Part shown: positions 43,139-50,170 of the stretch, in pieces | How the letters are laid out: each line of letters begins with the position of its first letter | Position numbering within the stretch: the first letter of the stretch is position 1 | Source of the DNA: Dorea sp. D27 | Lineage (GTDB): Bacteria; Bacillota; Clostridia; Lachnospirales; Lachnospiraceae | Direction: 5' to 3' | Assembly (NCBI RefSeq): GCF_001185345.1 | Contig: NZ_KQ236747.1 | Span: 296,341-346,510 of the forward strand | Length of the DNA stretch: 50,170 nt | Notes under the pieces: model-generated | Databases searched by the model: none | Told to the model about the DNA's origin: nothing | Seen by the model: the letters and a program-made list of their open reading frames with translations, nothing else | Made by a program: the position numbers and the translations under genes

Positions 43139-44254
43139 GTGAAAGTAGGATGCGTAAAAGAGATTAAGAACAATGAATTCCGTGTAGGTATGACACCTGA
43201 CAACGTAAAGAGTTATGTAAATGCAGGTCATGAAGTTTACATCGAAAAGGGAGCTGGAGCCGGTTCCGGATTCATGGACGCTGAGTATGAAGCAGCGGGA
43301 GCTAAGATGATTGACGCTGCTAAAGAAGTTTGGGATACCGTTGATATGATGATCAAAGTGAAAGAGCCATTGCCGGAAGAGTACCCATTATTCCACGAAG
43401 GACTGATTCTTTATACATATCTTCATCTCGCAGCTGACAAGCCGCAGACAGACGCTCTTTTGAATGCAAAGGTTAAAGGTGTTGCTTACGAGACATTGAT
43501 TGAAAGAAACGGAAGTATTCCGCTTCTTGCTCCTATGAGCCAGATTGCAGGACGTTTAAGTATCCAGGAAGGTGCTAAATATCTTGAGAAGACATTTGGC
43601 GGAGAAGGCGTTCTCCTTGCCGGCGTACCAGGAACACCAAAGGCTAATATCGTTATCCTCGGCGGCGGTTCAGTAGGAACCAACGCTTGTAAGATAGCAG
43701 TTGGTATGGGCGCTAACGTAACAATCATGGATATCAACCTTCAGAGACTGGCATATCTGGATGATATCTTCGGAGCACGTATCCAGACATTAGTATCTAC
43801 AGATGCTAATATTGAAAAAGCAGTGAAAGAAGCTGACCTCGTAATCGGTTCCGTACTGATTCCAGGAAAAGCTGCACCAAAACTCTTCAAGAAAAAATAT
43901 CTCAAAGAGATGAAACCAGGCGCTGTATTCGTAGACGTTGCTGTAGACCAGGGCGGATGTGGAGAGACGACGAAGGTTACATACCACGACGATCCGATTT
44001 ACGAAGTAGACGGAATCGTACACTACTGTGTAGGCAATATGCCAGGAGCAGTTCCGAGAACATCTACGATTGCACTTACAAATGCTACGTTAAACTACGG
44101 CCTGCAGATTGCGAATAAGGGCCTTGAAAAAGCTTGCTCAGATAACGATGTTATCTACTCTGCAATCAATACATATGATGGAAAGCTCACATGTAAGAAC
44201 GTTGCAGACAGCTTTGACTGCTATGACTATACAGATATCAAATCTTTATGGTAA
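43139..44254 (+). CDS. ald: Alanine dehydrogenase
   Basis: A 371-residue NAD-dependent enzyme that interconverts L-alanine and pyruvate plus ammonia. Catalytic residues fall at exactly the family positions: R15, K75, H96 and D270. The NAD loop is GGGSVG (175-180). The start is GTG at 43139, with AGGAGGTAAAACAAA at good distance. Codon use is smoother and more biased than in neighbours, which fits high expression. In spore-formers Ald feeds alanine carbon and nitrogen into metabolism. It is followed by a terminator and likely controlled by the divergent RpiR protein. Confidence 0.96.
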   Translation: MKVGCVKEIKNNEFRVGMTPDNVKSYVNAGHEVYIEKGAGAGSGFMDAEYEAAGAKMIDAAKEVWDTVDMMIKVKEPLPEEYPLFHEGLILYTYLHLAADKPQTDALLNAKVKGVAYETLIERNGSIPLLAPMSQIAGRLSIQEGAKYLEKTFGGEGVLLAGVPGTPKANIVILGGGSVGTNACKIAVGMGANVTIMDINLQRLAYLDDIFGARIQTLVSTDANIEKAVKEADLVIGSVLIPGKAAPKLFKKKYLKEMKPGAVFVDVAVDQGGCGETTKVTYHDDPIYEVDGIVHYCVGNMPGAVPRTSTIALTNATLNYGLQIANKGLEKACSDNDVIYSAINTYDGKLTCKNVADSFDCYDYTDIKSLW

Positions 44255-44295
44255 TCGGTAATTGACTTTTCCAAACTTAATTCCTTCAAAGTTGC

Positions 44296-44329
44296 AAAAG
44301 GACTTACGGCTTCGGCCGCGAGTCCTTTT
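44296..44329 (+). terminator. Rho-independent terminator of ald
   Basis: AAAAGGACT pairs with AGTCCTTTT; an inner GGC-TTCG-GCC tetraloop stem stabilises it. The T run closes the structure. Confidence 0.85.
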
Positions 44330-44350
44330 AAATTGTCAGAAAATGGGAAG

Positions 44351-44406
44351 AATTTTGAAAGGGGTCAGACCCCTATGGCCATAGGGGTCTGACCCCTTTC
44401 AAAATT
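44351..44406. repeat. Perfect 56-bp palindrome, GGGGTCAGACCCC repeat copy 2
   Basis: Each half has 28 bases, starting AATTTTGAAAGGGGTCAGAC, and the halves are exact reverse complements. The core matches the copy at 19383-19427, but the flanks differ. It lies 22 bases after the ald terminator. A perfect palindrome this long usually reflects recent formation or active maintenance. Confidence 0.85.
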
Positions 44407-44477
44407 TACACTTGCAGACAATTTTTATGTGTGCTAAGGTGTATATAACAAAAGACACAGTAAGAAAAGGTGATAAT

Positions 44478-44846
44478 ATGCTGATAGAGATTGATTTTAA
44501 CAGTGACGAAGCGTTATACATCCAGCTGCGCAACCAGATTATCATGGGGATTGCCACAGCGACAATCCACGAAGGAGATCCGCTTCCTTCTGTTCGCCAG
44601 CTTGCAGATACGATTGGCATCAATATGCATACGGTAAATAAGGCGTATAGTATACTGAAGCAGGAAGGTTTTATTCAGCTGGACCGCAGAAGAGGTGCAG
44701 TGATTGCTATTGATGTCGATAAGGTGCAGGCGCTGGAGGAGATGAAGCGGCAGCTTCAGATTGTCCTTGCGAAAGGAAGCTGCAAGAACATTACGAGAGA
44801 AGAAGTCCATGAGCTGGTGGATGAGATATTTGAGGAGTATTGTTAA
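44478..44846 (+). CDS. Short GntR-family regulator (YtrA type)
   Basis: A 122-residue protein: N-terminal winged helix (LYIQLRNQIIMGIATATIHEGDPLPSVRQLADTIGINMHTVNKAYSIL, in two pieces) and a C-terminal tail of about 45 residues, the size typical of YtrA regulators. These usually sit before ABC transporter genes; here the next gene is clpC, 59 bases downstream, so the regulator could act on clpC or be a stand-alone gene. AAAAGGTGATAAT precedes ATG 44478; the frame is open further up without a site. Confidence 0.9.
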   Translation: MLIEIDFNSDEALYIQLRNQIIMGIATATIHEGDPLPSVRQLADTIGINMHTVNKAYSILKQEGFIQLDRRRGAVIAIDVDKVQALEEMKRQLQIVLAKGSCKNITREEVHELVDEIFEEYC

Positions 44847-44864
44847 CAGCTAATTTAGATTGGA

Positions 44865-44896
44865 AAGGAGTTATGATGCCATTTCCGGCATCATAA
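44865..44896 (+). promoter_or_regulatory. clpC leader: SD, seven-codon frame and hairpin
   Basis: AAGGAG (44865-44870) is followed after two bases by ATGATG and a seven-codon frame (MMPFPAS) ending in TAA at 44894-44896. The coding bases form a hairpin, ATGATGCC / GGCATCAT around ATTTCC (44873-44894). The clpC ATG comes 9 bases after the TAA and has no Shine-Dalgarno of its own. Either leader translation couples to clpC, or the folded hairpin brings the SD to about 13 bases from the clpC start. Confidence 0.6.
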
Positions 44897-44905
44897 GCAG
44901 ACAGC

Positions 44906-47344
44906 ATGAATTATACAGAACAGGCCAATGAAGTATTACAGATTGCAAAGACGATAGCGAGGGAGCTGGACCATCCTTATGTTGGGACAGAGCATCTGCT
45001 GCTCGGGCTTAGAAAGGTGTATACCGGCGTTGCCGGACAGGTTCTGGCAGCCAACGGAGTAGATGAGGAAAATATATTGAAAGTGGTGGATGAACTTGTG
45101 TCGCCGGTAGGCAATACTACAGTTGCGCATAATCCGGATTTCAGCCCGAGACTTCAGTATATCCTGGAAGAAAGCAAAGGAGAAGCACTCCGTTTCAGGT
45201 CGCCCGATATCGGTACGGAACATCTGCTGCTTGCACTTTTGAAAGAAGTTGACTGTGTGGCGGCACGGATCCTGCTGACATTAGGCATCAGCCTTCAGAA
45301 GCTCTATCAGGATGTGCTTGCGGTGCTAGGGGCGGATCCGAAGGAGTATCAGGAAGATCTTATGCAGGAAAGCGGCAGAAAAAAGGAAGGGGTACTGGAA
45401 CAATACGGCACAGATCTTACAGCCGAGGCAGAGGAAGGCAAACTGGACCCGGTGATAGGAAGAGATGCAGAAATCAGCCGGCTGATGCAGGTCTTAAGCC
45501 GGCGTACGAAGAACAATCCGTGCCTGGTAGGAGAGCCGGGTGTTGGCAAGACTGCCGTCATAGAGGGACTTGCGGCGCGCATAGCGTCGGGCATAGTGCC
45601 TGACAGCATGAAAGAGAAAAGGATACTGACGATGGATCTGGCAGGGATGATAGCTGGTTCCAAATACCGCGGGGAATTTGAGGAAAGGATGAAAAAGCTG
45701 ATTCAGGAAGTAAAGGCGGCTGGGAACATCATTCTCTTCCTGGATGAAGTGCATACGATTATCGGCGCGGGAGGTGCGGAAGGCGCCATGGATGCCTCTA
45801 ATATACTGAAACCATCTCTGGCAAGGGGGGAACTGCAGCTCATTGGAGCTACGACCATAGTAGAATACCGTAAATATATTGAAAAGGACGCTGCACTTGA
45901 ACGTAGGTTCCAGCCGATTACGGTCGAGGAGCCTACAGAAGAGCAGTGCCTGGAAATCCTCCGAGGACTGCGTTCCAGATATGAGGGGCATCACCATGTG
46001 GCGATTGATGACGAGGCTCTTAAAGCTGCGGTACGACTTGCGGACCGGTACATCAGTGACAGGTTCCTGCCGGATAAAGCTATCGACGTGCTGGATGAGG
46101 CATGCTCTAAAGTAAGCCTGAAAGGGTTCAAAGTGCCCGACAGCATCTTCCAGCTCGAAGCTGAAATTGCTGAATTGATGAAGAAGACAGAAGACGCCGT
46201 AAGACAGGGGAATATGCAGGATGCATCTGCGCTTCATAGAGAGCAGGAAGATGCGGAAAGAAAACTTAATCAGGTCAGGAGACGCTTTCAGAGACGAAAT
46301 GCTCAAAAGGAGCTCTATATAACAGAAGAGGATATTGCGGATGTAGTGTCTGAATGGACGAAGATACCGGTCCAGCGTCTCGCCGAGTCTGAGAGCGCAA
46401 GGCTGAACAAACTGGAACAGACGCTTCACAAGAGGGTCATCGGACAGGAGGAAGCTGTCACGGCAGTGGCAAAGGCAATCAAAAGAGGCCGCGTAGGGTT
46501 AAAGGATCCGAAGAGGCCAATAGGTTCCTTCCTATTCCTCGGGCCGACAGGCGTCGGCAAGACGGAGCTGTCCAAAGCATTGTCGGAAGCGCTGTTTGGA
46601 AATGAAGAGTCGATGATCAGAGTCGATATGTCAGAGTATATGGAAAAGCACAGCGTAGCAAAGATGATTGGCTCTCCTCCGGGTTATGTCGGCCATGATG
46701 ATGGGGGACAGTTAAGTGAACAGGTCCGAAGACATCCATACTCAGTCGTATTGTTCGACGAGATTGAAAAAGCCCACCCGGATGTATTCAATATATTGCT
46801 GCAGGTACTCGACGACGGACACATTACAGATTCCCAGGGCAGAAAGGTCGACTTTCGCAATACGGTCATAATCATGACATCCAATGCCGGGGCACAGGCA
46901 ATCATAGATCCGAAGAAGCTTGGATTTAATGCCAGAGAAGACGCTGCCGGAGACTACAAACGGATGAAGGACAATGTGATGCGTGAGATTAAGCTGATTT
47001 TCCGGCCTGAGTTTGTGAACCGTATCGATGAGATAATCGTGTTCCATCCTCTCACGCAGGATGAGATGAAGAAGATTGTGGGCCTTATGTGCCGGGAGTT
47101 TACGAAACGCGCCAAAGAACAGCTTGATATTACGATAATGGTCAGAGATTCAGTTAAAAAGCATATCGTTGAGACTGGGACGGACGAGAAGTTTGGCGCG
47201 CGGCCACTGAGGAGAGCCGTGCAGAATCAACTGGAAGACCGGCTTGCGGAAGCGATACTTTCAGGTGAAGTCGCGAGGGGTTCATCGGTAGAAATCGGAA
47301 TGTCTAAAAAAGATATTAAATTTATTTCAAAGACTACAAATTAA
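44906..47344 (+). CDS. clpC: ATP-dependent Clp protease ATP-binding subunit ClpC
   Basis: An 812-residue Hsp100 unfoldase that feeds proteins to ClpP. Two Clp_N repeats (about 4-145), AAA+ domain 1 with GEPGVGKT (209-216) and FLDEVH, a middle UVR-like helix (about 417-452), and AAA+ domain 2 with GPTGVGKT (546-553). An LGF tripeptide at 671-673 is placed to dock ClpP. In many Firmicutes clpC follows ctsR-mcsA-mcsB; those genes are absent here and no CtsR box is seen, so control differs. Initiation appears to depend on the upstream leader. Confidence 0.95.
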   Translation: MNYTEQANEVLQIAKTIARELDHPYVGTEHLLLGLRKVYTGVAGQVLAANGVDEENILKVVDELVSPVGNTTVAHNPDFSPRLQYILEESKGEALRFRSPDIGTEHLLLALLKEVDCVAARILLTLGISLQKLYQDVLAVLGADPKEYQEDLMQESGRKKEGVLEQYGTDLTAEAEEGKLDPVIGRDAEISRLMQVLSRRTKNNPCLVGEPGVGKTAVIEGLAARIASGIVPDSMKEKRILTMDLAGMIAGSKYRGEFEERMKKLIQEVKAAGNIILFLDEVHTIIGAGGAEGAMDASNILKPSLARGELQLIGATTIVEYRKYIEKDAALERRFQPITVEEPTEEQCLEILRGLRSRYEGHHHVAIDDEALKAAVRLADRYISDRFLPDKAIDVLDEACSKVSLKGFKVPDSIFQLEAEIAELMKKTEDAVRQGNMQDASALHREQEDAERKLNQVRRRFQRRNAQKELYITEEDIADVVSEWTKIPVQRLAESESARLNKLEQTLHKRVIGQEEAVTAVAKAIKRGRVGLKDPKRPIGSFLFLGPTGVGKTELSKALSEALFGNEESMIRVDMSEYMEKHSVAKMIGSPPGYVGHDDGGQLSEQVRRHPYSVVLFDEIEKAHPDVFNILLQVLDDGHITDSQGRKVDFRNTVIIMTSNAGAQAIIDPKKLGFNAREDAAGDYKRMKDNVMREIKLIFRPEFVNRIDEIIVFHPLTQDEMKKIVGLMCREFTKRAKEQLDITIMVRDSVKKHIVETGTDEKFGARPLRRAVQNQLEDRLAEAILSGEVARGSSVEIGMSKKDIKFISKTTN

Positions 47345-47400
47345 AACGGATTTGATATATAATAGGGGTACAAAAGAAGAACCTTAGGAGGATAAAATCA

Positions 47401-47814
47401 ATGGCAGCAGTGAAAGAGCTTTTGAAGGCTGAAGCAGACGGGACACTTAGTTTTGGGGACTACACGCTGGACAGTAAGACAAAGCTGGATGGATTTGAAT
47501 TTCAGGGCGACTTATACAAAGTGAAGACCTTTTCGGAGATTACAAAGTTAGAGAAGAACGGTATGTTCGTATATGAATCCGTTCCGGGAACAGCAGTGGA
47601 GAGCTTTAAGGCGACAGAGGAAGAAGTATCATTCAAAGTATCGGGAACCCAGGACGCGCAGTTTACACTTGAGCTGGAAGCAGACAGCGAGTACACTGTA
47701 TATATGGATGGAGCCGATGCAGGTGATATGAAGACGAACCTGAGCGGAAAGTTGAGTGTCAGTGCAGAACTGGAGCCAGATAAATGTGTCGAGGTGAAAG
47801 TGATAAAGAAGTAG
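47401..47814 (+). CDS. Conserved hypothetical protein of Lachnospiraceae
   Basis: A 137-residue soluble protein without signal peptide. It starts MAAVKELLKAEADGTLSFGDYTL and contains LEKNGMFVYESVPGTAVESF; the C-terminal half (ELEADSEYTVYMDGADAGDMKTNLSGKLSVSAEL) looks like a small beta sandwich. Close homologues, as I recall, are widespread in Lachnospiraceae and often labelled endosialidase, but nothing in the sequence supports that activity. AGGAGG precedes ATG 47401. It lies between clpC and radA with a strong terminator after it. Confidence 0.8.
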   Translation: MAAVKELLKAEADGTLSFGDYTLDSKTKLDGFEFQGDLYKVKTFSEITKLEKNGMFVYESVPGTAVESFKATEEEVSFKVSGTQDAQFTLELEADSEYTVYMDGADAGDMKTNLSGKLSVSAELEPDKCVEVKVIKK

Positions 47815-47837
47815 TGCTGAAAGATTACCAACAGTTC

Positions 47838-47871
47838 AGCCCCCTGTGGAGGCAGGGGGCTGGATTTTTTG
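47838..47871 (+). terminator. Strong Rho-independent terminator
   Basis: CAGCCCCCTG pairs with CAGGGGGCTG around TGGAGG, followed by GATTTTTTG. Confidence 0.92.
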
Positions 47872-47998
47872 TTACATAGGAAACCGCGTTTTCTGTGTAA
47901 CAAAAACCCTCCGGGGGAAGCCCGATTGCGCGAAGATGTAGTATGCCGCAGGCGACCGCGCTCGGCGCTAGAATGTGCCAAGGCACATTCTTTATTTT
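47872..47998. repeat. Structured intergenic element before radA
   Basis: TGTTACATAGGAAA pairs with TTTTCTGTGTAACA (47871-47903). A GC-rich part follows (GCGCGAAGATGTAG, CCGCAGGCGACCGCGCTCGGCG), and then GAATGTGCC / GGCACATTC (47971-47990) with TTTATTTT. It looks like a dispersed intergenic repeat of the kind seen in Lachnospiraceae genomes; no second copy is in this window. The last hairpin may act as a terminator. Confidence 0.5.
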
Positions 47999-48062
47999 AA
48001 AACGGGGAACATTGTTCTGACATCAGGAAGAGAGAAATCTAAGGCAAAAGAGGAGAGAATAA

Positions 48063-49415
48063 ATGGCAAAGGGAAAAAAGAGCATATTTTTCTGCCAGAA
48101 CTGTGGACATGAAGAGAGCAAGTGGCTGGGCCAATGCCCGGCGTGCAGGGAATGGAATACGTTTGTAGAGGAGAAGGTTGCATCGGTCAAACAGGGCAAT
48201 GCAAGACAGTTGAAAGAAGCCGATGTGGTCGCGCTGTCCGGCGTTTCCACAGAGGAACAGGACAGAGTCAGGACAGGCATCGATGAACTTGACCGGGTAC
48301 TTGGAGGAGGGATTGTTCCAGGTTCCCTGGTGCTTGTTGGAGGAGATCCCGGAATCGGCAAATCTACGCTGCTGCTTCAAGTGTGCCAGAAATTGTCCGA
48401 GGACAAGGAAATCTTATATATATCCGGTGAGGAATCGCTGGCTCAGATAAAGCTGCGCGCAAACAGGATGGGGGAGTTCAAGGACAACCTTCTTCTTCTG
48501 TGTGAGACGAATCTGGAGCTTATACGTTCGGTGATAGAAAAAAGGCGCCCCCAGCTGGCAGTTATTGATTCCATCCAGACGATGTACAGCGAAGAAGTTA
48601 CTTCCGCTCCGGGCAGCGTGTCACAGGTGAGGGAATCCACGAATGTATTTATGCAGCTTGCGAAGGGATTGGGTATATCCATATTTATAGTGGGACATGT
48701 GACGAAGGAAGGTACTGTTGCCGGGCCGAGGGTACTGGAACACATGGTAGACACCGTACTTTATTTTGAGGGCGACCGCCATGCGTCCTACCGTATATTA
48801 CGCGGAGTAAAGAACCGGTTCGGTTCTACGAACGAGATTGGCGTATTTGAGATGAGGCAGGACGGGCTGCAGGAAGTGGCGAATCCTTCGGAGTATATGC
48901 TGAGCGGACGGCCTGAGAATTCTGCTGGCTCGGTCGTGGCTTGTTCCATGGAGGGAACGAGGCCCATCCTTATAGAAATTCAGGCACTTGTATGTCAGAG
49001 TAACTTTGGCATGCCGAGAAGGACTGCAGCCGGTACGGATTACAACCGTGTGAATCTTTTGATGGCCGTTCTGGAAAAAAGGGTTGGACTTTCCATGTCG
49101 AGTTATGATGCCTATGTCAATATCGCAGGGGGCATTAAGATGAATGAACCGGCTATAGACCTCGGAATTGTTATGGCCCTCGTCTCAAGTTACAAGAACA
49201 GGCCGATGGATGAGAAGATGATCGTGTTTGGCGAGGTGGGACTGAGCGGCGAGGTGAGGGCGGTCAATATGCCGGAGCAGAGAGTTGCGGAGGCGAAGAA
49301 GCTAGGATTTGAGACGTGTGTGCTCCCCGAAGTATCCAGAGAAATGGTTCGGGAAGTGAAAGGAATACGGATTGTCGGAGTAAAAACGATTAATGAAGTA
49401 ATGTCAATTATTTAG
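48063..49415 (+). CDS. radA: DNA repair protein RadA
   Basis: A 450-residue RecA-like helicase that drives branch migration in recombination. The zinc finger has C11, C14, C25 and C28; Walker A is GDPGIGKST (94-102); the RadA-specific KNRFG motif is at 250-254; a Lon-like C-terminal domain follows. GAGGAGAG precedes ATG 48063. In Firmicutes it often lies near clpC, as here. It ends just before the rRNA promoter region. Confidence 0.96.
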   Translation: MAKGKKSIFFCQNCGHEESKWLGQCPACREWNTFVEEKVASVKQGNARQLKEADVVALSGVSTEEQDRVRTGIDELDRVLGGGIVPGSLVLVGGDPGIGKSTLLLQVCQKLSEDKEILYISGEESLAQIKLRANRMGEFKDNLLLLCETNLELIRSVIEKRRPQLAVIDSIQTMYSEEVTSAPGSVSQVRESTNVFMQLAKGLGISIFIVGHVTKEGTVAGPRVLEHMVDTVLYFEGDRHASYRILRGVKNRFGSTNEIGVFEMRQDGLQEVANPSEYMLSGRPENSAGSVVACSMEGTRPILIEIQALVCQSNFGMPRRTAAGTDYNRVNLLMAVLEKRVGLSMSSYDAYVNIAGGIKMNEPAIDLGIVMALVSSYKNRPMDEKMIVFGEVGLSGEVRAVNMPEQRVAEAKKLGFETCVLPEVSREMVREVKGIRIVGVKTINEVMSII

Positions 49416-49450
49416 TCATCGTAAAAAACGGAAAAGTTATAAAATATGTG

Positions 49451-49479
49451 TTGACAATTAACGACATGTTTGGTATTCT
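49451..49479 (+). promoter_or_regulatory. rRNA promoter 1
   Basis: TTGACA (49451-49456), 17 bases, TATTCT (49474-49479). AGCTGTCGCTT follows 11 bases from the -10 start. Confidence 0.8.
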
Positions 49480-49542
49480 ATTATAGCTGTCGCTTGAGAA
49501 GATAGTTGACAAAAACTTGTTATAGTAAAGACAAAAAAGTTG

Positions 49543-49572
49543 TTGACAAGGGCTTGCAACATGTGGTAATGT
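49543..49572 (+). promoter_or_regulatory. rRNA promoter 2
   Basis: TTGACA (49543-49548), 18 bases, TAATGT (49567-49572). AGCTGTCGCTT again follows 11 bases from the -10 start, exactly as at promoter 1. An extra TTGACA at 49506-49511 has no -10 at usable distance. Confidence 0.65.
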
Positions 49573-49619
49573 TTAAAAGCTGTCGCTTAAGAGAGCGAAT
49601 AATTATAAGAAAAAAGTCG

Positions 49620-49648
49620 TTGACAAATAACGACAGATATGGTATCTT
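49620..49648 (+). promoter_or_regulatory. rRNA promoter 3
   Basis: TTGACA (49620-49625), 17 bases, TATCTT (49643-49648). The spacer (AATAACGACAGATATGG) closely resembles that of promoter 1. Confidence 0.8.
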
Positions 49649-49927
49649 ATAGAAGTTGCCGCTAATGATGGCAAACAGCAAAAGAACCTTGATAATTAAA
49701 CAATAGACAACGACCCTGAAAATTTCTTGTAAAGAGAAAAATTCAGAACGGACATCGAAAGAGATGTCAACCTAAAAACAGTAATAACGGGATAGGATTA
49801 GCGAGCAGTTAATCCTGACCGCGATTGAACAAGGAAGCTTCCGCGATGCTAGGCTCGGTGAATACCTCGCCAAGCCATCGGGAAGCGTCTCGACGCTAAG
49901 GCCTGTGAGAGACCAGGCCAAAGCTTT
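49649..49927 (+). other. rRNA leader region
   Basis: About 280 bases between the last promoter and 16S. Visible hairpins are AGGATTA / TTAATCCT (about 49794-49817) and GGCCTG / CAGGCC (about 49901-49920). Such leaders carry antitermination and RNase processing signals; I cannot assign a boxA with certainty. No protein is encoded. Confidence 0.7.

Positions 49928-50170
<243 letters not shown>

Noticed and set aside
44407..44905. CtsR operator before clpC
   Set aside because: No GGTCAAA-type tandem repeat is present; ctsR and mcsAB are also absent from the neighbourhood.
49506..49526. TTGACA followed by TATAGT as a further rRNA promoter
   Set aside because: The spacer is only 9 bases, too short for a normal sigma-A promoter; probably a remnant of promoter duplication.

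Overview
The window comes from a low-to-mid GC, spore-forming member of the Clostridia, most probably the family Lachnospiraceae. This rests on the 5' end of a 16S rRNA gene at the right edge, an alpha/beta-type small acid-soluble spore protein, class 1B pyrK/pyrD, strong AGGAGG-type ribosome binding sites, and several small families typical of that group (a DUF6142-like protein, a 50-residue membrane protein, the so-called endosialidase hypothetical). The partial 16S cannot fix genus or species. I see no prophage, CRISPR array, tRNA or intact insertion sequence. Most genes are on the + strand; the - strand carries a decayed nuclease/transposase-family gene and three regulators (AraC, GntR, RpiR).

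Layout. 1-1067: a long dispersed repeat and a decayed Rpn/PD-(D/E)XK gene. 1327-8015: a Zn/Cd/Pb-type efflux locus (P-type ATPase, ArsR/CadC-type sensor, second P-type ATPase) running into a TPR lipoprotein and hflX. 7961-9831: an AraC regulator divergent from an unusual diaminopimelate-epimerase homologue in which both catalytic cysteines are serines. 9859-16820: addB-addA. 17195-19371: a self-regulated PadR / DUF1700 / DUF4097 / PspC membrane module. 19493-25730: a spore protein, a WecG/TagA-like protein, then a CdaR/PucR-type regulator, ftsE, ftsX, an M23 hydrolase and an S41 protease (division and wall remodelling). 25826-30406: pyrC-pyrF-pyrK-pyrD-pyrE. 30421-33494: small membrane proteins and an extended M29-like peptidase. 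33573-37052: purE-purM-purN-purD, then an XRE-cupin regulator. 37747-41284: a GntR regulator divergent from an ADP-ribosylglycohydrolase / PfkB kinase / PnuC operon. 41979-44254: an RpiR regulator divergent from alanine dehydrogenase. 44478-49415: a short GntR, clpC, a conserved hypothetical and radA. 49451-50170: tandem rRNA promoters, leader and 16S.

Most notable observations. First, a roughly 200-400 bp repeat family lies just beyond the 3' ends of four unrelated genes, always oriented gene, conserved unit, long hairpin. In one case two convergent genes share a single 30-bp perfect hairpin, and hairpin arms covary between copies. Second, the GntR / DraG-type hydrolase / PfkB / PnuC operon, with clear palindromic operators, looks like an uptake-and-processing system for nicotinamide riboside or a related N-riboside whose chemistry is not obvious. 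Third, the Ser/Ser DapF homologue has an AraC-type operator array. Fourth, clpC lacks its own Shine-Dalgarno and is preceded by a seven-codon leader whose codons form a hairpin.

Regulatory logic is unusually readable here: palindromes sit at the promoters of the metal locus, the padR operon, the DraG operon and ald, each beside a regulator of a matching family. All operator assignments are inference from position and symmetry.
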